Of a stretch of 64,000 bases of DNA, positions 22,494 to 33,500 are shown in pieces. Source of the DNA: Aplectana chamaeleonis (lineage: Eukaryota > Nematoda > Chromadorea > Rhabditida > Cosmocercidae). A model generated the notes under the pieces. It worked only from the letters and a program-made list of their open reading frames with translations. It made no database searches and had not been told where the DNA came from. Within the stretch, counting starts at the first letter, position 1, and every line of letters begins with the position of its first letter. The DNA lies in NCBI GenBank assembly GCA_029168955.1, contig JAPDOI010000173.1, forward strand, positions 1,267,501 through 1,331,500. Reading direction: 5' to 3'. A program made the translations under genes and the position numbers.

Positions 22494-23279
22494 CTAGAGA
22501 GGCTTAGCCCCTCGCTTTCTCTTATGATCCCTCGCAGTGAAATTCAACAGAACAGGACGGTGATCCAAATCGAATGCGACATCCCACACAGCTCTAGATC
22601 TTCGAATGTCCGATACTGGAATATTCCTAATCAGAACATAGTCGAGCTGTAGTCTCAAAGTTGTCATCTTCCGCTTCCGTTGCTCTTCTGGAGATAGCTG
22701 GGTTGGTCCCTGCCACGTAAGCTGACGGCGGCGATGATTCCTCTTGAATGTTGATGCAGTAATCAGACCACTGCGTTCACACAAGTCGGCAAGGCGGTAG
22801 CCATTGTCCGATGTTTGCTCCACTGGGTAGAACCATTTTCCGAGTACTTCGGATTCCTGATCTAGTCCCATCTTTGCATTTGCGTCAATCCCCACGACAA
22901 CAGCATGTTGACAAGGTATCCTGGCCAGCAACGTATTTAGTTCCTCATAAAACGCAACCTTCAAATTGTCCTCGGCGGTTTCAGTGTGCGCATGAGCACA
23001 CACTATCCACAGACTGAATCCTCTGTGATAACGCAGACGCACAAATGCATTCCTACACGACGTTGAGCCGAAATCCTCGATCATACCATTGTAGTCCTTC
23101 CTTACAGCTATCGCACAGCCTCCCACTCTCCTATCGTTAGCGTCACCACAGTAGATGACGTACTCTCCGACGTTGATGACGGGTCTATCCTTGAGGCGAG
23201 TTTCCTGCAAAGCAGCAAACAGTGCATGGACGTAGCTCAGAAGATTGGACAGCGCAGATTGTTGGATATCACTCAACAA
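22494..23279 (-). CDS. RTE copy B, APE-type endonuclease domain (261 codons)
   Basis: Nicks target DNA to start reverse transcription. Visible motifs: QETRLKD (about 25-31, the conserved Glu), VVGIDANAKMG (about 128-138, the D-x-N pair), RRRQLTW (about 183-189), QLDYVLI (211-217) and DLDHRPVL (237-244, the catalytic Asp-His). The frame opens by overlap with the upstream short frame and closes at a TAG (22494-22496), after which the reverse transcriptase follows in the same frame. The identical TAG stands at 31603-31605 in copy C. Confidence 0.9.
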   Translation of the reverse strand: MLSDIQQSALSNLLSYVHALFAALQETRLKDRPVINVGEYVIYCGDANDRRVGGCAIAVRKDYNGMIEDFGSTSCRNAFVRLRYHRGFSLWIVCAHAHTETAEDNLKVAFYEELNTLLARIPCQHAVVVGIDANAKMGLDQESEVLGKWFYPVEQTSDNGYRLADLCERSGLITASTFKRNHRRRQLTWQGPTQLSPEEQRKRKMTTLRLQLDYVLIRNIPVSDIRRSRAVWDVAFDLDHRPVLLNFTARDHKRKRGAKPL

Positions 23280-23544
23280 TCACCGCCAATTCAGGGTGAC
23301 GAAATTGTGGCTCGTGGCCAGACTCCATGAACTCCCTAGGTACGGATCCTAAGGTGTTATGGACCAGAGGCCTCAGTGTGCCACACGGCGATACCTTTAT
23401 GCAATGTGCGGGATACTTTCGCGATATAGTTGTGCACGGTAGATCGCTCGAACGATCCCGGTGTACACTTGAACGTCTGCTGGGTTCAGTAGAAGCAGGG
23501 GCACCAACGAGCAGGTACCAACAGACTTGTATACACACCCCCAT
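23269..23544 (-). CDS. RTE copy B, short first reading frame (about 91 aa)
   Basis: Starts at the element's 5' edge (MGVCIQVCWYLLVGAPASTE...) and ends HPELAVIVE with TGA. The stop overlaps the first codons of the endonuclease frame (TTGAGTGATATC), which is in the +1 frame. Copy C has a near-identical frame, MLGVCIQVCWYLLVGAP through VIVE, with the same stop and overlap. No domain is recognisable. Either it is a genuine small upstream protein or the 5' part of a larger protein made by frameshifting; the sequence cannot decide. Confidence 0.55.
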   Translation of the reverse strand: MGVCIQVCWYLLVGAPASTEPSRRSSVHRDRSSDLPCTTISRKYPAHCIKVSPCGTLRPLVHNTLGSVPREFMESGHEPQFRHPELAVIVE

Positions 23545-23620
23545 ATAACATGTAACTTACATTTATATTGCATGTGAGTTACACTTATGTTACATGTAAC
23601 TTACATTTGAATTTTCACTA
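23544..23620. repeat. TTACATGTAAC array, right of RTE copy B
   Basis: ATAACATGTAACTTACATTTATATT then TTACACTTATGTTACATG: same words as at 20150-20270. Confidence 0.7.
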
Positions 23621-23733
23621 TGGGTGGTCGTCACGTGACGCCGACGACACGCGACGCAGAGAGCGCGTCCCAGGCCACACGCTTTGCAAAAAATGCTGTA
23701 CAGGACCTTCCCTGCTGGTATGGGGTCAAGTAT

Positions 23734-23755
23734 CTCAAACTTGGGTAATTGAACC
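23734..23755 (-). other. SL1-like sequence, one mismatch
   Basis: On the minus strand this is the 22-base nematode SL1 leader with one change (C for T at position 5: GGTTCAATTACCC...). The following minus-strand sequence (ATACTTGACCCC...) is not an SL1 RNA gene body: no AATTTTTGG-type Sm site follows. It lies about 190 bp upstream of the start of RTE copy B but is not shared with the other RTE copies, so it does not belong to that element. Confidence 0.6.
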
Positions 23756-23849
23756 AACAGCAAGGCCAGTCGTATGGCTGACCCCGTACATCAGCCTTGG
23801 GGATATCTTCTTGGCGAATTTAAGTTGCTTGCTACTTATCTCAGGTCAT

Positions 23850-24025
23850 TTAAGTTACATGTAACATATCGGAAACTCAGCGCACGCAGTATTCCACCGA
23901 TATGTTACATGTAAGGTAAATGACCTGAGATAATTCGCAAGTAATTTACATTTGCTCAGATATGTTACAAGTAACTTGTTCTCGGCTTTTTATGTTGCAA
24001 GTAACTTGTTTTCATTTTTCTGAGT
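23850..24025. repeat. TTACATGTAAC / TTACAAGTAAC array with inverted repeat
   Basis: 23856-23930 is an inverted repeat: CATTTAAGTTACATGTAACATATCGG against CCGATATGTTACATGTAAGGTAAATG. It is followed by TATGTTACAAGTAACTTG twice. The last unit with TTCATTTTTCTGAGTA recurs at 58361-58397. Confidence 0.75.
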
Positions 24026-24407
24026 ATACGTTACATTTCAGCGTTTTTTTTTCCAGCTGCTGCGAGTGTATCGACGTTTCTGTAATCAGACATAAGTTGC
24101 TTGTATGTTGGACTCTCGTAAGTTTCTGGAAGGCTTCGGTAACATGTTCCAAAGTTCAGAGTAGTGGGCTGTGCGATCGAGCCTCACCAGCTGCGTGCTT
24201 TCGCGCCGCGTACTCCCTTGAGCTAGATAGCCTGTTATAGGATGATTATCTTATTTCGGATGCGTTCAGTAAAAAATCCTAGTTATCTTCGATTTCCGAT
24301 TATTCATTCTGTCACAGGCTATCCAGCAAAGGTGACCACTGAGCGCGACCGCATGCAGCCGGTGGGGCTCGATTACGTAGATCTCTACAGCTGTGTCAGA
24401 GTTTATT

Positions 24408-24681
24408 GTGCTTATCTAAACCAAATTCCGGTCCGCAGTTGTGGTTCGACACGCTTTGCGGCCGCACGCGCTCGAGTCGGTCGAGTTTCTAGCGCCAACG
24501 CCGACTCGATATGGCTTTTTATACAGTTTTATTCAACTTTTTTTGGTTTACAGCTTCCAAAACCCACCTTGACTTCACAGGTCGGCGACTGCACTGCTGG
24601 AAACTCTTCCGACTCGGGAGCGTGCGGCCGAAAAGCGTGTCAAGATGCGTTCGCGGACCGGAATTCGGTCCAGATAAGCAC
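24408..24681. mobile_element. foldback element (GTGCTTATCT ends)
   Basis: Left arm: TGTGCTTATCTAAACCAAATTC, CGACACGCTTTGCGGCCGCAC, CGAGTCGG. The right arm has these blocks reversed (CCGACTCGGGAGCGTGCGGCC, AAAAGCGTGTC, GGACCGGAATTCGGTCCAGAT). The 237-codon open frame across it (24242-24955) is a product of the palindrome and has no domain. Confidence 0.75.
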
Positions 24682-25574
24682 AGTACTTATCGATGAAAAT
24701 CTCTTTACAGCACAACCGCTCTCTAACGCGCTGTTAAGAGACTCATGCATATTGATCTCCAACCGACCGCTCCTCATTGATATGTGGGCGAGCGAGCTTT
24801 GGTGGAGCACACTGTGTATCTCTTTTCATGTTTCAAGTGAATACGATTATTGTGACTTTTACGAGCGGACGAATGTAGCTTTTGCGCTCGCAGAGAAACG
24901 CAGATTTACTACTACTGCGTCTAAGGAAGGCATGAAACATGTCCTTCTGAAGTGAAAGGTCAAACCCAAGAGCATTTTAACCAGAATTTGTTTAGCTTAT
25001 TGATTGATACTTTCTACTGAAAATTCTATGCTGGGTGTAGCAAGAAGCGGAAGCGCTATTTTCCGTATGTCGGTTCAAAATACGTTGGCTCAAACTTGGT
25101 GAACGTAACACATCATACATACGAGCACCGAGTTTGCGTCAACGTATTGTGTACCAACGCAAGGGGATCACAACCGGCACTGCGATCCGTGTAGATTGTA
25201 CATCGCCATGCTCAACTGCTCTGCGCTTTACTACAAATGTTCTAGACAGACTCCACACAAATATGCATTTATATATTTGGGTCCGGCGAGAGTTCTTCTC
25301 GTTCAGCTGTTTTTGCGACTTCCCCAGATGTGCAGATAACCCTTCTTAACTTTCAATAGAAAATCGTATGTTTAAAAATTTTATAGGAACTTCTACTAGA
25401 GTACCCCGAGTGTATGAGTTTATTAGAAACACTCACAACTAAAGAACATTGGATTACTTTCCCACATGACCACTCTGATTGCTGTTTGCAGAGACTTCTG
25501 TCTGGCACTTTCCATGCCTCACTTTTCATAGGAACAGAGGTTGTCTCTTTCTGTGCACCCATGTCTCACGTAGT

Positions 25575-25730
25575 ACGTAATAAATTTAGTCTGATGAATG
25601 GACGGGGCGGGGCTGTGACGGTATATCGCCAAGCGCGATCGAAACCACGTTGGCGGGTGATATTGCCAACACAGCACAGCCAGCCTCCTGGTTCATGCGT
25701 CAGACTAAATTGAATACGGAAACCATACAT
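25575..25730. mobile_element. TTTAGTCTGA MITE, copy 1
   Basis: Inverted ends TTTAGTCTGATGAATG(GAC) and reverse complement TTTAGTCTGACGCATGAAC enclose a GC-rich core with GCCAAC. All three copies in the window (25575, 56717, 60218) also share the outer ACGGAAACCATACAT on the right, so the unit extends at least that far. Confidence 0.85.
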
Positions 25731-26551
25731 ACATACAGTATACTCATCGAAGCGTGTGATTGAAGGTAAGGGATACGGATTGGTGCCGAAGACGATCCCC
25801 ACAGGGATTGTTTTTGATTTCCATTCATGGGTAGCATTGCCAACATGCATATGTGCAATGTATGCGATCTAACGCGGTATAGCACAGTACCTTGATTTGC
25901 ATAAGTTCATAGAATTTCATGAGTGCCACTCACAGTTAAGCACGACTCGCTCTCTCTTTCTCTCCCCGTCATTCATATCTGTCCTTTTACTTGTGCTCCT
26001 GATCATCACTGGACTCCTAACGGAAGCCCTGCTTTATCAGATGCATATTCATCAGAAGAATGAAACATGTTACTCGAATGCTCCAAGTAACTTAAATATC
26101 AGTCGGTTTGTAATCAGTCGAGCGTATATAATCACCGATTACTATCAAAAGATCTGCCTGCTATCTATTGATAGCAATCGGTGGCTAATGTTCTCGTAGC
26201 TCACTGGAACAGAACTGCTAAATCACTTGAAGTATTTGAGTGTTATCAGTGTTTTTCTTTTACATGTTTTCATTTTTCTGTGTATATGCCCATGAATAAG
26301 CTCAAGCTGTGAACTTCGCCATCGCTCTCGAACTCTTTGTATTGATCGTCATCCTGTACGTCTACCCTATGTAGTATTGTTAGAGAGAAGTTTTTCGAAG
26401 ACTACAGTCGTTCTCGGAGAAATATTCCGCTCCGCATATGCGGACAACGGCTATTGCATCACGCAGCAGGATGTTAATCGTACTGGGACCACTTGATCCC
26501 GGCACGATTGCCGGACCGGAATTCGGATCCGAGAACGAGTGTATGTCTATA

Positions 26552-28510
26552 CAGAAGTGGACAAAAATCTATTGACATCGTGTTTTTTTCGAAATATATT
26601 TGCTCCTCTTGGGGCTATCAATTTCATCTTTTGATATGATATTTTCGGTCATAATGCCGATATAATAAAGTATGCTACAGGATTATAGCGCGAATATTCA
26701 CTGAGGAAGAAAATTTTCAAAATTTCCAATTTGCAACTTTTTGTCTCTTCTTTAGCTCGATTGAGTTCTTCGTCGTTTTCGATATTCTCTTTTGGTGATT
26801 TTTGTATTTTGTAAGATTGTTCGTTTGATAAGAAGTGAACTTTTTGCGAATAGTGGCCAAAGATCTGTCATCCGAGATTTTAAAGTGGGTGCATCAGGAG
26901 CCGTTCCTCGAAGTCTTCTCAGGATCAAAATACAAGCCATTCAAGAAGTTCTGAAGGTTGGCGTCAGACATCTATTGAGTCGGGAAGCTCGAGTAAGAGA
27001 CATCGCGAGACAAGAGCAATACTGGATGGTACCATGACACGCACCTTACGTGACAATCCGAGGCTCAATGCTAAGGACGTCATAGGAAAGCTTCACCGAT
27101 TTCATGAGTCGCAGGCGATCTCAAGGTTATACTTCTGTGGAAAATCTATTGAAAGGTTTCTTAGGTATCTGTCGATGCTGCTAAACGTCGACACCATTGC
27201 TGTTAAGTTCTCGTCCCAGCGAATGGCTCTTGATGAGAGTAAGGCATCAGAAGGTAAGGCTAGCGTGGGCCACGGAGCAGATGCCTTAGACTCAACAGCA
27301 TTGGTAAAGAGCCGTTTTCTCAGCTCTAACTAGTACTCTAAGCGAACGAGACGCTGACTCAACTAAAGAGAAAATTTTTTCACAGTGTTGTTGCTCAGCC
27401 AGCGCGTAGCTAGATGCCGCACACGGAGACCGGAGATGCACAGGGTTTCGGAGGCATCAAGTCTAAGTTGGACACAAAAATTTACGAAAATTACGGAAAG
27501 TTTAGCATCAATTGGTGAAATTCTAGCTACAACCCTCGCATATTCTACGTGGATTCTCGCTGCAGCACTAGGTCGATCGACCCACCCAGTCCCGGTCCGT
27601 AGTACAATGGCTACCGCAGCTGCGATCGACCGCATCGGTGTTCCTTCCCGACGGCCTGCAGCATCTCAGCGATCAAAATTATCTTCACCAAGGTTTTACA
27701 GAGAGCCACACGGGGTCACACCCCACGACCAGTCACAGAGTGTCAAGTAATCACTCCGTGAGCTGACGGGGCGAACACTGTTCGAACGGCATCCGTGCGT
27801 TCCCCGTAGCCAACGCGGGTTTAAGATTGCATTTCAACACAGGCTGTCGCTGAACCCGTGAATACTCGCTACAAGATTATAACGAGAATATACGGGCTTA
27901 GCGTCAGAGAGATCAATGAACCGAATTCAGCCTTCGTTTTTACCTTGAATAAGCTTAGAATTTGCATCCTTGTACCTTCGGCACAAGAATATGCGAGTTT
28001 TAGCTATCGTAGCTAAAACCCGTAAATTCTCGCTACATGTAATGGGGCGGCGTTACAGGCCGTGCCCTTGGAGGCATCTAGCTACGCGTTCGCAGAGTGA
28101 CTCTAGTGATGATGCTCCGTCGCCCATGCTAGTTTTGCCTTCTGATGCCTTACTCTCATCAAAATTCATTTGCTGGGACAACGTGCGAGAAATACACAGC
28201 CACGGAGTCGACGTTTATCAGCATCGACAGATACCTGACAAACCTCCGAATGTATTCTCCACAGAAATAAAACCTAATGATCCCCTGCGATTCATGGAAT
28301 TCCTGAAGTTTTCTCCGATTTCCTTAGCATTGAGCCTCGAAATGTCGCGTAAGTGGCGTGTTATGGTACCACCCAGTATTGCATTTGTCTCATGATGTCT
28401 AACTCAAGCTTCCGGCTTCAATAGGTGTCTAACGCCAGCCTTCAGAATTTCTTGAAAGGGTTATATTGTGATCCCGAGCAGACTTCGGGGAACGGCTCCT
28501 GATACAAACT
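26552..28510. mobile_element. giant foldback, Tc1-like ends, copy 1
   Basis: After TA at 26550-26551 comes CAGAAGTGGACAAAAATC, then TATTGACATCG. The left arm (26552 to about 27390) is repeated in inverted form in the right part (about 28090-28510), for example GATGAGAGTAAGGCATCAGAAGG (27231) against CCTTCTGATGCCTTACTCTCATC (28138). The outer about 330 bp of the right arm are missing. The centre (about 27400-28080) holds a further inverted repeat (GCGTAGCTAGATGCC at 27404 and its complement at 28075). Each arm retains a degenerate transposase-like frame. Confidence 0.75.
26842..27200 (+). pseudogene. degenerate transposase-like N-terminal frame in foldback arm
   Basis: Reads RSVIRDFKVGASGAVPRSLL, then VRHLLSREARVRDIARQEQ, then after a frame break TRTLRDNPRLNAKDVIGKL. 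The pattern 'R-x-L-x-x-N-P-x-x-x-A-x-x-x-x-x-K-L' resembles the linker and second helix-turn-helix of Tc1-type transposases. There is no DDE catalytic region in the element, so it cannot move itself. Assignment rests on this motif plus TA flank and CAG...CAAAA ends. Confidence 0.45.
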
Positions 28511-28927
28511 ACAGTATCTCATCGGTCAACGCAGAATTAGCACGGTAATTGCGTAAGGTGTACACGGAGTGTGCAACCTTCCTCCCCGCCGCATTCCTGC
28601 CCGCCGTGGTTGTGGGAGAGCGCAGACATGGGGATGCCGGCAGTTCAATTGCATTGACTGGTTGCTGCACAACATGCAAAGGAAATCACGACCAATTCAT
28701 AGGAAACATCCTCAGAGATAGCGATTGCTTATGGTTATACGCACTTGTCGACGTCGCAGAACTTTCAAAACACGTTACAAACACCTTATCCAACATGTTA
28801 CGCAAGTCTTCCGTAAGATGTTGCCTTAGCAGTGGTGAGCTGTTTCTACGCGTGTTCGATAGCTGTGCAGAATGATGAAGGAAGGTTTCTTAGTATGCGT
28901 GCCAACTGTGTTGGTAGAAGCCTCGTA

Positions 28928-29360
28928 ATACAATACCCACCCTCGAACTTCGCGAAAAGCGCGTTTTTGCGCTCCTTCGTCATAAATGTGAATTTTGGGG
29001 TTTTGGAGAAAAGAAAGACTTTGCTAGAATCATCTCATCAAGATCTACAAGATGGTTTTGAAATTTCACTGGTATCCTGAACCATACCCTGATTATGGGT
29101 ATTTTGCTCTTTCCATAAGACGTTTTGACTCGTCAGGACGCTCGGAGGCACTTTTTTTAGCAATACAGCTGTAATTAAGACATAGTTTAAGATATCAATG
29201 AAATTTAAACACCATCTTGTAGATCTTGATAAGGCGATTCTAGCAATATCTTTCCCACCTCCGAAAACCCAAATCTGACACAGTAACTCCGAAGGGGCGA
29301 AAAATAAACGCGAAAACGCGTTTTTTCGCCGATTTGGCAAGTTCGAGGGTAGGTATTGTA
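28928..29360. mobile_element. foldback element (TACAATACCCACC ends)
   Basis: Left ATACAATACCCACCCTCGAAC and the right-end reverse complement TACAATACCTACCCTCGAAC. The arms extend about 140 bp, including the shared block CATCAAGATCTACAAGATGG (29036) and its complement (about 29213). Non-coding. Confidence 0.82.
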
Positions 29361-30563
29361 CTTCGGCATTTCGGTGCCGGATCTCTGCGGCTACTCGGCA
29401 ATACTTCGTATCGTTTGTCATGAAATTTGAGGCCAGCTGTTAGAAAAAGACTAGGAGATCCACTCAAGCATCCGCAGTAGATCAGAAGTTGATATCAATT
29501 GACTATAATTTGAGATGCTATGCCATTATCAAGGCCATGAAATGTACAACATGGGATCACGTATTTTTTGTGCATCAGCACAACACCTTTGGTGAGTCCG
29601 TTTTTCGAATCCTGGTAGTTACGAAATAGCTTTTTTTCATTTTTTTTAGTTTGTAATGACGTGTTCTAAATGATTTCAACAGATTGGTACTATTCTAGAA
29701 GGGAAGGGTGAGGCACTCAGGACTCCAGACATAAATGAAATGAATGATGGATTGATAACGCCCCAAAAGAGTATCTCTATAGGATTGATGGGTAAACAAT
29801 GATTGAGAGCGATGTCATGCATCCGATACCAGGGTTTTTCTTCATTTCTATACAGAAATCTTGAGTGCACACCTCACCGTCTAGGATATATAAAGCAAAC
29901 GGATTTTCCAAGAGCTTTTTCTCCAAAGAAGTTCTCTTCTCTACATCACTGTGGCATGTGACTTCAGGAAGATTTCTATATGCCATCCATGTCCTGTGAT
30001 AAGGTAACCCTGGAGAACCCATTGGGCGCGAAGTAACTTAATCTACATTTTTCATGCCCCCCCCCAGAGACGGCAGTCAATATCTGTTTGAAAATAGAAA
30101 ACCCACTTGCACAGAGTTAAGGAATAGAACAACTCGAAAAACTAAGAGGAAAAAAATTGGAGAAAAACTAGAATTTTTAAAAAACCTATGACTAACAAGC
30201 GTTCAGAGCATATGGAATAATTCTTTGAAGGGTTCAAACATATCTTGAAAGTTAAGGTTGAAGGCAGTGTCCACAATGGAAAACGTTCTTTAGTTTTCAT
30301 TGTAAATCGAAAGGTGCTGGGGCTCACGGCAGCAACAATGTCGGAAAAATGACCACAAAAGAGCCCCGAATTTACCATCATGGCCTCGCGCTTCTCTGTA
30401 GAGTGCATTCCCCGCCCACTCCCCTCAACGACCACTGATCGAAGCAGACACCAGAAGAATCGACTCTAACTATAAGGAAGGAGCAATATTAGAATGGGGT
30501 GGATTCGTTCAATCCGTGCACCACGGTACATAGTTTAGGTCATTTGATCATCGAATGTTTTGT
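29361..30563. other. intergenic, no gene seen
   Basis: AT-rich unique-looking DNA with a CCCCCCCCC run near 30059 and short minus-strand frames without domains. Confidence 0.4.
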
Positions 30564-33500
30564 TGGGGGTGTGTATACAAGTCTGTTGGTACCTGCTCGT
30601 GGGTGCCCCTGCTTCTACTGAACCTAGCAGACGTTTGAGTGTACACAGGGAACGTTCGAGCGATATAGCGTGCACAACTATATCGCGAAAGTATCCCGCA
30701 CATTGCATAAAGGTGTCGCCGTGTGGCACACTGAGGCCTCTGGTCCATAACACCTTAGGATCCGTACCTAGGGAGTTCATGGAGTCTGGCCACGAGCCAC
30801 AATTTCGTCACCCTGAATTGGCGGTGATTGTTGAGTGATATCCAACAATCTGCGCTGTCCAATCTTCTGAGCTACTTCCATGCACTGTTTGCTGCTTTGC
30901 ATGAAACTCGCCTCAAGGATAGACCCGTCATCAACGTCGGAGAGTACGCCATCTACTGTGGTGACGCTGATGATAGGAGAGTGGGAGGCTGTGCGATAGC
31001 TGTAAGGAAGGACTACAATGGTATGATCGAGGATTTCGGCTCAACGTCGTGTAGGAATGCATTTGTGCGTCTGCGGGATCACAGAGGATTCAATCTGTGA
31101 GTGCTCGTGCGCCCACCGAAACCGCCAAAGACAACCCAAGGATGCCTTCTACGAGGAACTCAATACGTTGCTGGCCAGGATACCTTGTCAACATGCTGTT
31201 GTCGTGGGAATCGACGCAAACGCGAAGATGGGACGTGATCAGGAATCCGAAGTACTCGGTAAATGGTTCTACCTAGTGAAGCAAACATCGGACAATGGCT
31301 ACCGCCTTGCCGACTTGTGTGAACGCAGTGGTCTGATTTTTGCATTGACATTCAAGAGGAATCATTGCCGCCATCAGCTTACGTAGCAGGGACTAACCCA
31401 GCTATCTCTGGAAGAGCAGCGGAAGCGGAAGATGACAACTTTAAAACTACAGCTCGACTATGTTCTGGCGAGGAATATTCCAGTATCGGGCATTCGAAGA
31501 TCTAGAGCTGTGTGGGATGTCGCATTCGATTTGGATCACCGTCCTGTTCTGTTGAATTTCACTGCGAGGGATCATAAGAGAAAGCGGGGGGCTAAGCCTC
31601 TCTAGAGGATTTATATGACAAGTCTCAGAGATGAAGAGTGCAGAAGGAATTTTCGACAACGCGTTTCTATTCACATCGGAGTACGGACTAAGAAGAAACT
31701 TTGCGACGCGGACTCTTTCGTCAAGTGCATCCAGGACGCTTCGAAAGAGGCACTCCCGGTTTTACAGCCTAAGAAAAAGTTCGCTTACGTCTCAGAAGAA
31801 ACAAGATCTACCTACAACAGAGTATGTGCTCTCCGAACTGCAGGGAACTTCGTGAAGGAGAAGCGTCTGAGGAGGAAGGTGCGTCGGCAGCTTCAAAGTG
31901 ACCGCGAACGAGAATCGACGTGTAGAGCTAAGGAGTTCGAGAAGGCTTGGGAGGAGAAGAATCCGAGGAAAGCCTACACGTTGCTGCGACAGTATAGCGG
32001 GAAGATGAAGAGATGTTCTCCTGTCTTGAACACTACCAATGGAGTTGCAGTTGGTGATGCGACGCTGCCATTATGGAAGGATTACTTCAGTTCACTACTG
32101 AATCCTCCAGCGCCATCAGTACCTGAGCTCCCGCATGTTCAGAGAGCACATTGCGATGTCAGTGAGAAACCGCAAACTGAGCCTGAAGTTTTGGATTGTG
32201 TCCGGAAAATGAAGAATAGAAAGGCAGGTGGAGATGACAACATCACTGCTAAGATGCTGAAAGCTCTTCGGGATTCGTGGAATGTCAGAAAACCATCCGT
32301 GCCATATGGATGAGCGAAAGGATACCCGATTCGTGGAGACATGCGATCATCGTACCTTTTCACAAGAAGCTATCCGTCACGGATCCTAAGAACTACAGAG
32401 GAATCTCTCTACTTCATGTCATGTACAATGGTTTTGGAACGTATCATTCTCGAGCGACTCATCAAACATCGTGAGGAAACGACTAGAGAGGACCAAGCCG
32501 GTTTTCGACCTGCAAGATCGACCATCGACCAAGTATTTGTTGTGAGAAGATTACTTGAATCGTGTCAGCGGTATTTGAACCCATTACAGTTTGCTTTTTT
32601 TATGGCTTTGAAGCCGCATTCGACTCTCTTCATCGTACTCAATCGCTCAACGCCCTGCGAGCCGATGGAGTCCCGGAAAAGTATGTTCGACTGATCGAGG
32701 ACATGAACAAAGGAACAACAGCAGCAGTTTGTACGCCTGTCGGGTTTACGTCAGCTTTCAAGGTGAGAACAGGAGTAAGGCAAGGAGCTGGAGCAGGACC
32801 TTTTTTTTCATCTTCGCCGTTGATGACATCATGTGTAGGGTTGCAGAACAGTTTCCTGCGGATGTGATCCTAAAACCATCAGGACGCTCCCTTGTAGACC
32901 TGGAGTACGCCGATGACATTGTGTTATTCGCTGAAAACAACGCAAAACTGCAAAGGATTGTGAATCTCGTTCCGAAATATGCCGCAGCCTATGGACTTCG
33001 TCTTCGTCCGGGCAAATGCAAGCCGATGTGGGTTTTTCGGAGGCCTTCAACGGGAGTTTGTGTGGACGGACAACGTATCGAACTGGTGGGCGATTTCTGT
33101 TATTTGGGCTGTTTGCTGAAGAAAGATGGTAGTTATGCAGCGGATATTCAACAACGATGTGCTAAAGCTACGTCTGCATTCGATTCTCTAACCAAGTGTT
33201 TGTGGTCTGCCCCCATCGCGAAGGAAGTTAAGTTGCGCGCCTTCTTATCCGCTATTCGCCCTATCATGATGTACGGATCGGAGACGTGGGCTGCACCGAA
33301 GACGCAGTTGGGAAGGTTGGATTGCACGGATAGGAAGCTGTTTAGACGTTTGCTCGGATATTTCTGGCCGCGGATGTGCCACAACGAAGATCTCTACAAC
33401 GAGATTGACGCCTTACACCAACGTTTGACACGAGGGAGGTGCCAACATCTCCCAATGCCATCTCAAGCGGCAACGGTAGGTCGTCTTCGCCTGTCGGGGC

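Larger units (their letters stand above)
20271..23543 (-). mobile_element. RTE-type LINE, copy B, near full length
   Basis: 3.27 kb on the minus strand. The 5' end begins GGGGGTGTGTATACAAG..., as in copies C and D, and the 3' end has ...GAAAGCCAACCGATTAAGTCAAGTCAA, as in copies A and C. Shared left and right limits with copy C show that the unit is complete. Order: about 91-codon first frame, APE-type endonuclease, reverse transcriptase, C-terminal domain. There is no separate nucleic-acid-binding ORF1 of the L1 type, as expected for RTE. Confidence 0.95.

Noticed and set aside
24242..24955. 237-codon open frame, the longest outside transposons on the plus strand
   Set aside because: It spans a foldback (24408-24681), has no domain, and its composition changes with the palindrome. 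Chance frame.
25075..25165. fifth copy of the TAACGTCGGCATGG palindromic MITE
   Set aside because: Only the CACCGAGTTTGCG word and weak symmetry match; too diverged to assign.
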